From contig NC_034012.1 in assembly GCF_000346465.2 (NCBI RefSeq), positions 18,216,548 through 18,280,547 on the forward strand: 64,000 nt of DNA, in the 5' to 3' direction. The notes beneath the pieces are model-generated. The model had not been told where the DNA came from, did not search any database, and saw nothing but the letters and a program-made list of their open reading frames with translations. Positions 24,701-35,041 of this stretch are shown piece by piece. Both the position numbers and the translations under genes were made by a program. This DNA is from Prunus persica. Its lineage: Eukaryota; Streptophyta; Magnoliopsida; Rosales; Rosaceae. Within the stretch, counting starts at the first letter, position 1. Every line of letters begins with the position of its first letter.

Positions 24701-26173
24701 ACATCTATCATGGTTTTCCATCTCTCTTGTTTATTTACATGTCGTTGGGGATAAAAATTCATTCGTTTCCCAGAAAACATTTGGCATGACAACGGATCAT
24801 CTTTTCAGTCTTTGTTTTCTAACTTTAATCGGCCCTTGAATTGCAATGCATTTCCTTCTATTCCTTTAAAAAATAAAAAATAAACCCTTTTCTTGAAACT
24901 TGTCTGTTAGAAAGCTTTTGCATGATTTCAACTTTGTTGTTTGGATTCATATATTCTTGAATCTAGTGATATTGGACTAGTTTGCGGTCTGGGGTCCCTT
25001 CCTGTGATTGTTTTTCTAAGTCCATGCTAGAAATTCAAATGAGTTAGGTTTTAAACTTGATGAGATGATTTGCAAGATTGGTGTACCCACCAAGTCCAAA
25101 TTCTTTCCTGGTTGGTTTTTCATGGGAAGATCAGTATTCTTGATGTGCTTTAAAAAGGAGGACCCTATGCTCCATTACCTCCTCTTCGTGTGAAGATTAT
25201 AAACTTTCTGAAAAGGTGGAGGTGGAGCTTCTTCAGGACAACAGGTTTCTCTTTGATACAGAGTACAGACAAGTGGCTGAATGCCTCGTTATGGCCATTT
25301 TTGTCTAAACATTATGCCAATGCTCTTTGTAGCGTGAGAGGGAATTTTGAGTTGATTGTAAAGTATCTTTTGTCACTCCTTGGTAGTTGATAGCTTTGGC
25401 GGGCCCTTTATTTTCACAACATATCTTGTTTTCAATAAAAATTAATAAATTGTCTTGACATTAAGTGTTATTCAAGTAAAAGTGCATTTAACTTGTTTTT
25501 CTTAATTTTGGCAGCCAATTGAATGGTGGGAGGATGAGTAGTGTATATAATGTAGGTGAAAAAGAGCAGTGGTGTCTATCGACTTTAGGCTACCTGAAGG
25601 CCTTCTCGAGGCAATATGCTTCTGAGGTAAATACTTATTCTTTTTGTGATTCTTTTTTGTTTGTTTTTGTTTTTAAAATGAAAGTTTCACTTTGTACCTA
25701 ACTTAAATTCATCAGTTTTGTGTTTTCATCCTCCGGCCTCCCTTTTTTGGTATTACATTTGTTTTCAATGGAATATCACTAGGTTATGTGTGACAGAAGG
25801 AATAACATATAATTTTATTCTCAAGATTTTCTAGTTCTATGAAATATTTGACTGATTATGGGCTGAATGAACAATGTGCCCATAAGTAATCAAATCCCTG
25901 GATTTCGCCCTCTCACTTCATGGATTAGGCTGAATACTTATTCAAGTGAATTTGCCAGCTATGAAAAGGAGTCTTGTATGCTAGCCTCTGAACTCAGCAT
26001 GGGAAGTTATTTTTCGCAATTTTTTGCTACTAAATCTCTGACCTTGTGTATGTGCCTGGCAGATTTGGCCTCACATGGAGAAGTTGGACGCGGAGGTTCT
26101 AACAGAAGATGTGCATCCTCTTATTCGGAAAGCGGTTTATTGTGGCCTTCGTCGACCAGTTGATGGGTTGTGA
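9054..26173 (+). CDS. Nuclear cap-binding protein subunit 1 (CBP80/ABH1), 19 exons
   Basis: Large subunit of the nuclear cap-binding complex. With CBP20 it binds the m7G cap of nascent RNA polymerase II transcripts and in plants aids splicing, pri-miRNA processing and ABA responses. Exons by my reading: 9054-9137, 9299-9358, 10003-10059, 11200-11271, 12703-12765, 13698-13874, 14642-14773, 15976-16042, 16175-16374, 16995-17065, 18115-18199, 20533-20601, 20721-20839, 21299-21437, 21582-22082, 22889-23188, 24245-24423, 25515-25626, 26063-26173. All junctions are GT-AG and keep one frame, giving 865 aa, close to the roughly 850 aa of plant CBP80. The start (MSSWKSLLLRIGEK) is the family's conserved N-terminus. 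Marker segments include IGLLNLENEEF (residue 68 on), LPWGGAELTEQVP, YPQRIRRLNIFP, LPQPPFRPTYYTLVI, and WPWEEWAYVLDLPKWAP near 440. MIF4G-like helical repeats span most of the protein. It ends in EDVHPLIRKAV. Introns 4, 11, 16 and 17 carry LINE debris. The family call is very sure; splice sites were read by eye. Confidence 0.96.
9149..9186. repeat. (CT)n microsatellite in CBP80 intron 1
   Basis: About 19 near-perfect CT repeats, just downstream of the first splice donor. Confidence 0.95.
10973..11118. repeat. Tandem duplication of 73 bp in CBP80 intron 3
   Basis: 10973-11045 and 11046-11118 are nearly identical. Each contains CTTGAGCTATAGTTGTTTC. The sequence is non-coding and intronic. Confidence 0.85.
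11840..12345 (+). pseudogene. LINE reverse-transcriptase 3' remnant in CBP80 intron 4
   Basis: Reading the plus strand near 11865 gives WIISHGKVNTRDMV, a stop, then KRRSLFAVLSFDVLC. This matches the zf-RVT region near the C-terminus of plant L1-type ORF2 (Trp-x-x-x-HGKVNTRD, then RRRP and Cys pairs). Several stops interrupt it, and no upstream RT motifs are present. It is an old 5'-truncated insertion in the same orientation as the host gene. Boundaries are approximate. Confidence 0.65.
13584..13602. repeat. (TA)n microsatellite in CBP80 intron 5
   Basis: A short AT dinucleotide run between exons 5 and 6. Confidence 0.9.
15618..15700. repeat. Compound (AC)(TC)n(AC)n microsatellite in CBP80 intron 7
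   Basis: A long CT tract followed directly by a CA tract, over 80 bp in total. Length variation is likely. Confidence 0.95.
17280..17471. repeat. Direct repeat pair of about 60 bp in CBP80 intron 10
   Basis: The block around ATAGCCAACTTGTATGATGG near 17300 recurs near 17433 as ATAGCCAAATTGTATGATGG, spaced about 130 bp. It is imperfect and non-coding. Confidence 0.65.
18239..19744 (-). mobile_element. 5'-truncated L1-type LINE in CBP80 intron 11, antisense
   Basis: The minus strand reads the end of a LINE ORF2. It starts with VSHLQFADDTIFFVDD (the RT catalytic FADD box) at about 19740. It continues with VLSNIPSFYLSLFKMP, then a long zf-RVT segment ending CDRIQRRNPMMCLSPHWCVLC at 18776. After one stop (TAG at 18773-18775) the same frame continues with CAETIDHLFIHCP to 18377. 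The residues normally between FADD and the SNIP segment are missing, so there is an internal deletion with a frame change. T-rich runs at 18245-18267 fit a poly(A) tail in antisense. GTGCTGAT at 18231-18238 and 19745-19752 may be the target duplication. It cannot be active. Confidence 0.85.
18377..19666 (-). pseudogene. LINE ORF2 C-terminal fragment (zf-RVT), one internal stop
   Basis: Two open stretches (19666-18773 and 18706-18377) lie in one frame, separated by a TAG. They carry tryptophan-rich motifs of plant LINE ORF2 tails (RFWEDQWL, FSYKSFRAFI, FLMWLIAIGKVNTCDR, WNLWMERNSRIF). The RT core is missing upstream. It is a decayed retroelement gene, not a host gene. Confidence 0.85.
23360..23738 (+). 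mobile_element. Probable LINE 3' end with poly(A) in CBP80 intron 16
   Basis: A T/G-rich stretch ends in about 18 A at 23720-23737, preceded by TTTTTATATAAATTTTG. This layout is usual for plant L1 3' UTRs with a tail. No coding motif was identified, so it may be another retroposed sequence. Confidence 0.45.
23822..24030. repeat. Imperfect direct repeat, period about 113 bp, CBP80 intron 16
   Basis: The block from AAGGATAGATTGATT to AAGTTGTTTTTCTTGT (from 23821) recurs from about 23933. It follows the poly(A) tract. It is non-coding. Confidence 0.7.
25050..25440 (+). pseudogene. LINE zf-RVT remnant in CBP80 intron 17
   Basis: Around 25085-25165 the plus strand reads VPTKSKFF in one frame, then LVFHGKISILDVL, a stop, and KRRTL in another. 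These are decayed counterparts of the VP-x-KV-x-FF...HGK-x-x-T-x-D...RRRP motif of plant LINE ORF2. Frameshifts and stops show it is dead. The 5' limit is unclear and may extend back towards 24480. Confidence 0.5.
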
Positions 26174-27622
26174 AACCTCAACTCGCCTACCCCTCCCCTG
26201 AAAACAAAACAACAATGCATGTAAATGTCGATGCGGGAACCTGATAGATTCGAAGGAGATGAGGCTAGCTTCTGCTGCTGCTGCATGTATAATGAGAGTA
26301 GGTAATTTGTTTGTCTAGTTGGAGATACGTGTACAATCTAGTTGATATGTAACCAAAGCAACTAATTAGAGGCTAGTATTATGAAAATTCTTTCCAATGG
26401 GCACTTTGTTACAAATTACAATATGAAATGGACTTGCTCTTGCTAAAATACTCATTATTTGGATGTTCTAGTTTTTCTCTTTTTTAAAAAAATTATTTTT
26501 TTGTTCGTTTTGCCGACACTAGAATGGCTATGGCAAACCCTTTCCTGACCAAAGCTTCCAATGCCTTCCAGATGCTGGAGCAGAATCCTCAAGACCATTC
26601 CATTTTAGTATAGTTATTAAATGAAGTATCATTCATATTCTCACTGGTAAACAGCAAAAAGGTGACATTCCTCTTTCTCAAATCACAATTTGATAGACAT
26701 GCAAAATTAATTCATTAAAATACTAAAATAAATAAGTAAATTATGGCTGCACATTAACCCTCCTTGAGGTTTTTGGTGTTAATACAAAGCTTCAAGGTTT
26801 TAGAAATTAGCTTAACACTCCTCGAAGTTTCACATTACTTTCATAAAAGTTCTATTAAATTTCCCCTAAAAAATTGTGGATGTCATCAAAAAAAATTTTC
26901 TTTCCAAATGACAATGTTGACCTTAGAGATTGCATATATCTTGAGGAATAATTGTGGAGATTAATTTTGTTATTTGAAAGTTTTTTAAAATTAAATCATC
27001 AATTTTTTCTATTGAAAAATTAAGAAATGGGTTCTGTCATCCACAATCATGCTCCCTATTTCTTAGCTAAAATTTAGCTAAAAACACACAAAAAAACTAT
27101 TTTGAAAGCTCTCTAAAAAATTTCAACTCCAATCATACTCTTTAATTTGGAGAATCATAAATACTTTACTTCTTTATGTCATAAATACTTTACTTCTTTT
27201 TAAATTTAATTCCTGGTTTACAATAAAATGTTCATATTCAAATACTGAATATTCCCAAATAACAAAAAGTGTTTGTGTTTTACAAAATACCTACAAGGAA
27301 AAGAACTATGTATATATTATTAAAAAAGGATGTTTGTGTGTTGCTAAATGTATACAGTGAAAAGAATCGGAAAAAAAATATATTTACTTGTGCTTTGCAA
27401 AGCACCTATAGCAAAAAGAATAGAAAAGATGGTGCATGACGTAGGTAGGGTCAGTTTGACATTGCTGTGCTATGAAAATAATCGCTGTCAGATTTGCTGT
27501 GAGAGAAATCAGTTGTGAGAGAAAGCAGTTTCGCGTTTTGTAAACTTTCAGTAACTTTTCAATTTAGTTATTGTAAAAGGACAAACCAACAAGAACATGC
27601 ATACATAAGCAAATCCTAGTAA
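26174..27622. other. Intergenic: CBP80 3' flank
   Basis: AT-rich sequence after the CBP80 stop. No gene, element boundary or strong repeat was seen, apart from small internal duplications such as ATAAATACTTTACTTCTTT near 27165-27200. Confidence 0.6.
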
Positions 27623-27631
27623 AAAATTGTA

Positions 27632-27745
27632 GGGAAATAGCTTAAAATGACACCCATTTCATAATTTTAACTAAAAATACCACCCCTTCTCAATTTTTGT
27701 ACAACTATCACCTATAAATATAAAATTATTGTCCACTTATTGCTG
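27632..27745 (+). repeat. Left TIR of the MULE
   Basis: Pairs with 31710-31823. It starts GGGAAATAGCT where the other end starts AGGAAATAGCT. TIRs over 100 bp are normal for MULEs. Confidence 0.9.
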
Positions 27746-28319
27746 ATTTTTTACAAGTTCAGAAATTTTGTTCTCTCTTAGCTCACACAGCTCTCTCTCT
27801 CTCTGGCACAGCTCTCTTTCTCTTTGGTATCTGTCTATCACAGCTCTCTGTGTCTCTCTTGGCTCTCTCTCTCTCTAGCACAACTCTCTGTCTCTCTCTT
27901 TGCTCTCTTTCTCATAGCGCAGCTGTTTCTCTCTCTACCTTCGTTATGTCTCTTTCTCCCCTATTCGATCTCTTGCTCTCTGTTTGGAATCGCTAACCCC
28001 TCCCTTTAGCTATGTCTTCTGAATAGCTGCTTGCAACCTTGAAGCTCTAGTGGATTGCGACCTCGAAAAGGTAGTGTTGATGGTTATTTTCTTAATATCA
28101 GTGGGATTATGTGAAATGGGTTATAGTTTGATTGTTTGGGTTTGTGTTAAATTCGTTTTGGCTTTAATTTCTTTGGGTTAGGTTTTGTTGAATATTCATG
28201 CTCATTCATCTGGGTTTGTACCAATTGCATTTAGATTGGTCTGGATATGTGAATCTTGAAACTTGGGATTTTCCATTTGATGTAGTAGATCTGTATAGTG
28301 TGATTTTGATGTGTTATTG

Positions 28320-28455
28320 GTGTACTGCTGTTTACAGTCGTATTGTTGTTATATTGCCATTATATTGCTTATATATTGCTACTATATTGCTGTTATATTG
28401 TGGTTATATTGCTATTATATTGTATGGTTATTGTGGTTATATTGTGTTAATGAAA
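28320..28455. repeat. TATATTG-rich degenerate short tandem repeat
   Basis: The phrase TATATTGC/TATATTGT recurs about eight times between 28350 and 28445. A weaker set lies at 29470-29560. Both are inside the MULE and non-coding. Confidence 0.7.
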
Positions 28456-28477
28456 TGTTGTTTTGTCATGGTCAGAA

Positions 28478-29362
28478 ATGGAGGCAATTGTTATTCTCGT
28501 GTGCTACAATGAAAAATGGGCCACCTCAAAGAAGATGTGCAAATACGAAGGGGGTGACTCAAAAGGCTTAATAGTTCCACGAACCATCAAATTTGTTGAA
28601 CTGTTGGACCGTGTGCATCAGATTGGTAATACAAACAGCAGGGAAGACAAGGTTTGCTTAAAATTCTCAGTTTTGGTGGCCTCGAATGAGTGGAAGCACA
28701 TAAAGATTGAGGACGATGATGATGTCAATTTTTTTATGAAGTACAATTCCAAGGTAACACCTTCAAAACTAGCTCCCTTACTCGTGAGTATAGAAGATAA
28801 AGGACTGACAAATGATGTAGTTCATAGTATGCATATCACGACAGATAGTAGTCGGATGGGTCATTCTTCAGTTGCCATTGTTGAAAGCAATGAAGTAACT
28901 TGGAATAATACAAATGTCACTGATGTGAGAGGTGAAGTAGGGACAGATTTTATGGATATGATTGATTTTAGCGAGGTGGAGGAGATGTATGGTGGTGATA
29001 ATGGTACTGAAAAAAATGAAGTGTCAGTGTACTCTGCCCCTCCTAATTTGGGCTGCTTGAACACAGCTGCCCAGTTGCCAATAATGCGTTTAGAAGGAGA
29101 ATCTGAACCCACTCGTCAACATTATTGGAGTCAAATGGGTGAACAAAATCGGTACAATGCAGCCGGTGTAAATGATGAAGAAGCATATTTGGACAGCGGG
29201 TTTTCACGAAGTGATTGGAATTCGAAAATTACAGTTGGGCAAATTTTCTCTAGTAAGAAAGCATTGTTGACGGAGTTACGGTTGACGGCATTAAGAGGCC
29301 ACTTTGAATTTAAGGTGCAATTCTCTTGTAAAAACAATATTCCATTGCGCAATGTATCTTAG
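28478..29362 (+). pseudogene. Truncated MULE transposase, N-terminal part only
   Basis: The open frame begins MEAIVILVCYNEKW and continues with KGLIVPRTIKFVELLDRVHQ, the usual N-terminus of MuDR-type transposases of this plant group. An acidic middle is followed by DWNSKITVGQIFSSKK and LRGHFEFKVQFSCK, the start of the MuDR DNA-binding domain (PF03108 type). The frame then stops at 29362. The DDE (MULE) catalytic domain and the SWIM zinc finger are missing, and what follows is unrelated sequence. I chose the second Met because family members start there. It has no transposase activity as it stands. About 294 aa remain, against an estimated 700-800 in full-length relatives. Confidence 0.8.
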
Positions 29363-29678
29363 ACAATATGATTTGTGTTGCTTTGGTAGGTCATGTAAAC
29401 TCTACTTTTATTTGTGGTGGGTTTCGTGTTATGTTGAATGAGAATTCTTTTGAATTTGCATAATTTGGGTTGCATTGCTACAACATGCTGTATTGCTGAC
29501 AGATTGCTATTATATTGAACTTTTATTGTACTGGTATTGCTTCCAAATTGCTATTATAAGTTGAGTGCGAAATTAAAGGGACTGAAATGTAATTCCAAAT
29601 GGATCCAAAACATTAAAGTTCTTAGAATTCCTATATTACACAGTTACTGTGATACTCCGACTATACCTTCTTTTCTGA

Positions 29679-30065
29679 TTACAAATGCGGCCGATGCATA
29701 GGCCAGATGTGAGGCAAATACAAGGTGAAATGTCTATGTGTTTGACTATATATATTTGTTGAAGGAGCATTACGAATGTTAACCTCAATAAATTCCTCAT
29801 GTCTTGCCAAGAACACTCTTGAATTTATGCAATGTGCCCAAGCCAGTCCCAAAGCTGGACTCACCCGTCTGCCTGATGTGTCCAGGGACTCCAAGTTTCT
29901 CAACCTCACCCCATTCACTTTATCATGTGGCCCAATAAAATACACCACTTGGTTAGTGACAACCACCGCCAACCCAAACTTATTTGCTAAACCCTTCAAT
30001 GTCCCAGATATGTTGAAGAAGAAATTCAGTCCGTTGCAATCTAGACAATAACAAGCAATAAACAA
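29679..30065 (-). pseudogene. Captured fragment of a DNA-repair gene, XRCC3-like (RAD51 paralogue)
   Basis: The minus-strand frame contains ISGTLKGLANKFGLAVVVTNQ, then GVRLRNLESLDTSGRRVSPA, LGLAWAHCINSRVFLARHEE and a decayed LPHIWP. This is the C-terminal half of the RecA-like core of plant XRCC3, a homologous-recombination protein: the hydrophobic TNQV strand, then the RRVSPALGLAWA segment. The N-terminal Walker motifs are absent. It lies antisense inside the MULE, so host sequence was probably picked up by the element. It is unlikely to encode protein but could give antisense or small RNA against the parent gene. The match rests on recalled motifs. Confidence 0.7.
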
Positions 30066-31709
30066 TCAACACTTATCAACAGCCTATTATAGGATATTAA
30101 GTGAAAAATAAACAAAAAATACAGATCATAAACAAAACCCCAGCTATTTAAAACTGACCTACTAATTCAATAGCTCAAAGCCACGTCTCAAGACACCCAG
30201 TACTCTACCACTCCTGCATAATATAATATCTAAAGACACATCTCAACACACCAGATAATCATGAGACAGCTTCAGCTAGAATGGGAATGTGCGGTAGCAC
30301 AAGCCTAATTGAGAACAATTCAAGACTAACGATAGAAATCTATCTGACTAGAAAGAGTTTTAAAAAACAAGAAGACATCGGGAAAGAATTGATTGACTTC
30401 AAGGTATAATGTAATGGAACATCCTATGAATTAGTGGCAACCACAATAATGACTCCACTATGGCACTCCTTTCAAATGTAAGAAAATGAATGAAATTGGC
30501 ACCATCCCTTCAGTTTTTTCTTAACAAAATAAGAGGTCTGTATGTATTCTCTGCTTTATCGATATCAAAGATAAATTAATAAATAAACCATCAAAACTGT
30601 ATAAAATGTTTGTAAGACATGTACAATTACAAAATTATAAGTTCTCCTCAGAAACAAAGTTCTCTAAGTATCCATACACAAACAAGAAAAGCAAAAGCTT
30701 AAAGAGTTAGCTTATAGCAAAATCAATGTCCCCATTTCTCTAAACCACACCTACTGGTGGTAGGTTCCCATCTTCACTCATTTCCCACTTTCTTTTAAGT
30801 AGACAATGATCAAGCACAAAAGAGCAAACTTTTAAAGAACTCATATTACACCACATATAGTTCTAAAGAAAACTTATCCATATCCAATATGCAATCCCTA
30901 AAGTTAGTAAATAGAGTTATAAAAAAATAAGTCAAATTAACAAGCATTATTCTCAAACAAAAAGTATGATATGGTTGGGAGTTTACAAGTTCAAAATGAT
31001 ATACACAGGTTAATTGTCTTAGACTTTAGATATCATCTTCAACAAAGAAAATACATACCGATTAGACTTGTAAGAAGGTTAAATGCAATGGTCATAAAGA
31101 CCCATAGTAAGCCACCAAATACCAATCAATAACTGCTACAAAAACCATAATAAACTAAAAATACAACAGCACTAAAATGCCAACACAACATCACTACATT
31201 AGCAATACACTAGCAAAAAAACAACAATACGACATCAATAGCAACAGCAAAACAACAGCAGTGCAAGCATCAGTCCACAAAGAACAAACCCATTCACTGT
31301 TTCAAACAAAGAATCATCATACTAAGATCATTTCAGAGAAACCCCAAAACCAATTTCAGTGAAACCCCTAAACCAATTTCAGTGAAACCCCTGAACCAAT
31401 TTCATAGAAATGCATAAACCCTAAACCAACTTCAGAGAAACCCTTAAACTGTAAGAAAATGACGATGAACAGTACCTGTTCAAGGTGAACGATGGAGTTG
31501 AGCTTCGATGAACAGATTTCGCTGGGAGAGGAAGAGAGAAGAGAGAGTCAGAGCTGAGTGACGAGAGATTGAGAGCTGAGCGACGAGAGAGTGAGAGTTG
31601 ATCGACAAGAGATGAGAGAGTGAGAGCAAAACAACGAGAGAGTGAAGAGAAACTGAGAGACGGAGCCAAGAGAGAGAACTGAGAGAGAACTTCAGCAAAA
31701 CTGATATGT

Positions 31710-31823
31710 GTGCAATAAGGGGACAATAAATATATATTTATAGGTTATAGTTCCAAATTTTTTAAAAAAGGGTGGTATTTTTAGTTACAATTATAAAAAT
31801 GGTGGCATTTAGAGCTATTTCCT
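31710..31823 (-). repeat. Right TIR of the MULE
   Basis: The complement of the left TIR, with scattered mismatches and small indels. The adjacent GA-rich stretch at 31505-31690 mirrors the CT-rich block at 27780-27990 inside the left end, so weaker inverted similarity extends inward. Confidence 0.9.
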
Positions 31824-32003
31824 AAAATTGTATGTCGTCCTATATTCGGGTTATATTCAGTTGTATGTGTATGCAAGTTGTCGATTCTTGATAAAAAACA
31901 GAAGAATAAATACCGAGACATGTGCAGTTAATTTTTGAACTAAATTCTTGTATATATATATATATATTATATCTCAGCTGGCATATGAAGTTAATTTTGT
32001 TAT

Positions 32004-32011
32004 TCATTCAT

Positions 32012-32051
<40 letters not shown>

Positions 32052-32053
32052 TC
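32004..32053. repeat. (TTTC)n microsatellite
   Basis: About twelve TTTC repeats lie immediately before the AATF-like exon. They form the pyrimidine tract before its AG. Confidence 0.95.
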
Positions 32054-32060
32054 CATGCAG

Positions 32061-32640
32061 AGGTAATCTAAAGCATCATAAGGATGAAGATCTTCTTAAA
32101 GGTCAAGCAGTGAAGAACCAAAAGGTGTGTTCTTTGCAAACAATGGCTCTTTTAATATCCAAAAAATATGTTTTATTTGTCAATGTGAAATTATTGTTCC
32201 TCATTTAATACTTGTTTTTATGTGTCACCTTAAAGTTGACAAAAGGATTTATATACCGAATTATAATTTGATTCTTCTTCATTCTTACCCTTGTTTCTAT
32301 GTTTTTTTGTTTTTATTTTAAAAAAAACTTTGTTGGAAGGCTCTTTGGGACAAGACTCTTGAGTTCCGATTCTTGCTTAAGCATTCTCAAGTTCAAATAG
32401 ATTACCACAGGTCCGTTTCCGCAGTTTTCCTAGCTTTTTGTCATGTTAAAATATTATGTTCATACTTGAGAGGTTATCTGCAGGAGCCAGTTAGGTCTTT
32501 ATTTTGTTATTACATTATTATGGTTTTGCTAATATTGGCATCTGTGTATACTAACATTTATCACATCATGTTACTTTTCTTGTTACAGGCTTTACTTGAA
32601 AAGAACCCATCCATTGTTCAAGCAACAGATAGTATGTATA
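32061..32640 (+). pseudogene. AATF/Che-1-like gene remnant (frameshifted, 5' part missing)
   Basis: Four exon-like pieces are collinear. 32061-32124 reads HHKDEDLLKGQAVKNQK and is followed by GT. 32340-32410 reads ALWDKTLEFRFLL after AG. 32484 onward reads EPVRSLFC after CAG. 32589-32630 reads ALLEKNPSIVQATD after AG. These belong to the AATF domain of plant AATF/Che-1 (Bfr2-like) proteins, which act in ribosome biogenesis. In the second piece the bases after FRFLL only make family sense (FSSSNRLPQ) if the frame shifts by one, so the copy is broken. The third piece ends early without a donor. No N-terminal or C-terminal exons were found nearby. Introns are kept, so this is a DNA-level copy. 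Confidence 0.75.
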
Positions 32641-33650
32641 AACTACATTCATCATACTTTTGTATTTATTTTGCAATGCAAATTGGCCCTCTACATCAGT
32701 GTGGATAAACTACCATTTTCTGTTAACAATTGCCAATATGTGAAAGGTTTTGCTATGCTTAGTGTATTCTGTTTTCTGCGTTTGAAGTTTTTAATAGCCA
32801 TTTTGTTCCTCGTAAAGAGTGTTTTAACTTATAAACATACAATCAGCTAAGATAGAGTTAGATCTGATCGAATCGAACTTTAAGGATAAATGCTTCAAGT
32901 TTCCTCCCTTTTATATGATTGAGCTTGAACCAGCTCAATTTTCAAATCTAAATCTTTGCCCTTCAGCTTTGGGTCAGCTGAACTGGAGTGATGTTTGCGC
33001 TGAGTTCTGATCGAGTTCGAGTCAGCCCAGTAGCTGATGGTTTTAGAGCCTATTAGGTGTGAAATTCAGTGTGGTCCTGTTGGTATGAAAAAATAGTTGT
33101 CTTTTAACAAAATTTAGACAATTTGTGATTTGATTACAGCCTTCAAGGTAACTTCACTTTAGTCACCACTCCAGGGGCAGGTATTTGTTACAGTGGTCAA
33201 AATTATAAATGGTAGATTCAAGTATCTTAGTATTTTTTTCTCTAACTCAATACTGTAGTGTATATAATTTTTTTATTTTTTTATTAGGTAGTTGACAATT
33301 ATAGTGTATATAACTTCATACACATAAGTGACATTTGAGTGTAAGTTTAGGATTCCGAGAGAAAATTATAAAGTGATATCCAGTGAGGATTAATGTGAAA
33401 TAATTCCATGGTGTTCAAGTGTGGTCGTTTTTAAGCTTTGATGTTATGGGTTTTGGTACTACACGTTACACCATGATGCAATTTACTCAAAGTGGCATAG
33501 CTTTAGTGATGCAAGTGTGATTGGCTTGCATTGGTTTTTATTAGCTTGTTTAAAGTGGTGTCTTTAACGACTTTGTTTTGTAGTAAAATATTTGTGAGTA
33601 TCGTAACTAGTAAACCCTTATGAGATACAACTCCTCCTACTAGGGATACT
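32641..33650. other. Intergenic, no feature recognised
   Basis: AT-rich DNA between the AATF remnant and the LTR-type element. Short frames only; no conserved motif was seen. Confidence 0.5.
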
Positions 33651-33789
33651 TAAAGGTTTAATAACTTGTGGCACATGCTAAGTGCCATTGAGTTTACTTG
33701 GGAAAGTGGGTTAGTTTGCTTTTCGTTTTGTTTTTGTTTTTGTTTCTCATTTTGCTTGAGGACTAGCAACAGATAGGTTTGAGATAGTT

Positions 33790-35041
33790 TGATAAGTGCA
33801 TTATTTTCTATATTTTTATACCGCTTATATTTGGTTTTTGTAGGGAAAGTTAATTAAAAAGTGCATTATTAACTTACTTTCCTTATTTTCAGTTATTTTG
33901 CGCTCTTGGAAGGATTTTGACTAAAAAATGACCTTTCGAATGAATTTTAGTGCAAGGTCAATTGGAGAAGAAAACTAGACATTGAGGATCATTGTATCAA
34001 AGTTTCATAATTGTCTACTAAGCCAAATGCTCCATACTTGCAAGTGAAGACAGCCTAAGTGAAATCTCGGTATGAACTACACTGCTTTGGAAGATTGAAG
34101 AGTTAAAAACTTTCCCGTTTGTTCTAGTGTCGTGTGATATATATGCTTAGAAAGCTGCAAGATCATGTTACGTTTTTGATATTTTTTTCAAAACTTTATA
34201 GGAAGTGGAACAACCCGAAAATGTGCGTGCAAGTTGGCTGACTTGTTTCCAAGTCAAAGAAGGATTCTTTCCTAGTTTGTTTGATTAATTGTTTAGGATT
34301 TTGTTTTGGTTTAAGAGAGTTTTTCCATACCTTTTTAGAGTAGGGTTTGGTTGTTTTACACTATATAAGGCGACTCTAAGATTTCTCCAAGAAGACCACA
34401 TACCATATAATTTTTCACCATATTTCAATATGCACCCGCAAATATGTCAGGGAGAGAGACCCAAGAGTTGCTCGCTTATGAAGGTGTTTCTGTGGAGAAT
34501 CCATAGATCAAATCCATAGGCCAAATCGGTTTTATGACAACAATTATTTTTTTATCTTCTCTTGTCATGAACTAATTTCCCTAGGGCGACGAAGTAGCCT
34601 AACCATGAATACTTAATTTTTATAGTTATATTAATTTCTTATTACTATTTCATGTTGAGTATTTGTTACTGTTCTTAATGCTTTGAATATCTTGTCAATA
34701 TTTAATTGATTTGATGACCCAAGCGGAGACTGAGAGAAGATGTTTGGTGTTTGCTTCTCGTAACAAATACCATGTCTTGAATGAGTGCTCGAGATGGACT
34801 AACATGACTCATGTAGTTTTCTTGCAAGTTCTCATAGAACTTAATAGGTTCTTGATTTTCTAAATCGGTTGCTTGAGAGAGAATGAGTTGTTAATTAAGA
34901 GTACTTTTAATTGAACCCGAGAGGGGATATTGAATGAAATACGAGAAACCAACTGTCAGCATGGGTAATAATTAGGGTTAATTGGCAATAAGAATTAAGT
35001 AAAATTGGTTGTGAAATTGGATGCTCTATAGTGTCTTATCA
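33790..35041 (+). mobile_element. Probable retrotransposon LTR, 1252 bp
   Basis: The segment starts TGATAAG and ends CTTATCA, the short inverted TG...CA ends of an LTR. It is preceded at 33753-33776 by TTGCTTGAGGACTAGCAA, a phrase often found upstream of 3' LTRs in plant elements. A promoter-like CTATATAAGG lies at 34362. No 5-bp target duplication flanks it and no coding region precedes it, so it is probably the 3' end of a decayed element. The class (gypsy versus other) is not determinable. Confidence 0.5.

Larger units (their letters stand above)
27632..31823. mobile_element. Non-autonomous Mutator-like element (Pack-MULE type), 4192 bp
   Basis: The ends are long terminal inverted repeats: 27632-27745 aligns with the complement of 31710-31823 at roughly 80% identity by eye. 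Landmarks are GGAAATAGCT, ACTAAAAATACCACCC, ACCTATAAATATA and ATTGTCC. A perfect 9-bp target duplication, AAAATTGTA, flanks it at 27623-27631 and 31824-31832; 9 bp is the Mutator hallmark. Inside are a truncated MULE transposase (+) and an antisense XRCC3-like fragment. CT-rich stretches lie inside both ends. With no catalytic domain it depends on a transposase supplied from elsewhere. Confidence 0.92.

Noticed and set aside
27824..28009. A Ser/Leu-rich open frame in the CT-rich block
   Set aside because: The composition comes from CTCTCT repeats inside the MULE end; it mirrors the GA-rich block at the other end.
31421..31726. A 101-codon minus-strand Ser/Leu-rich frame
   Set aside because: It covers the inward part of the right MULE end and is low-complexity.
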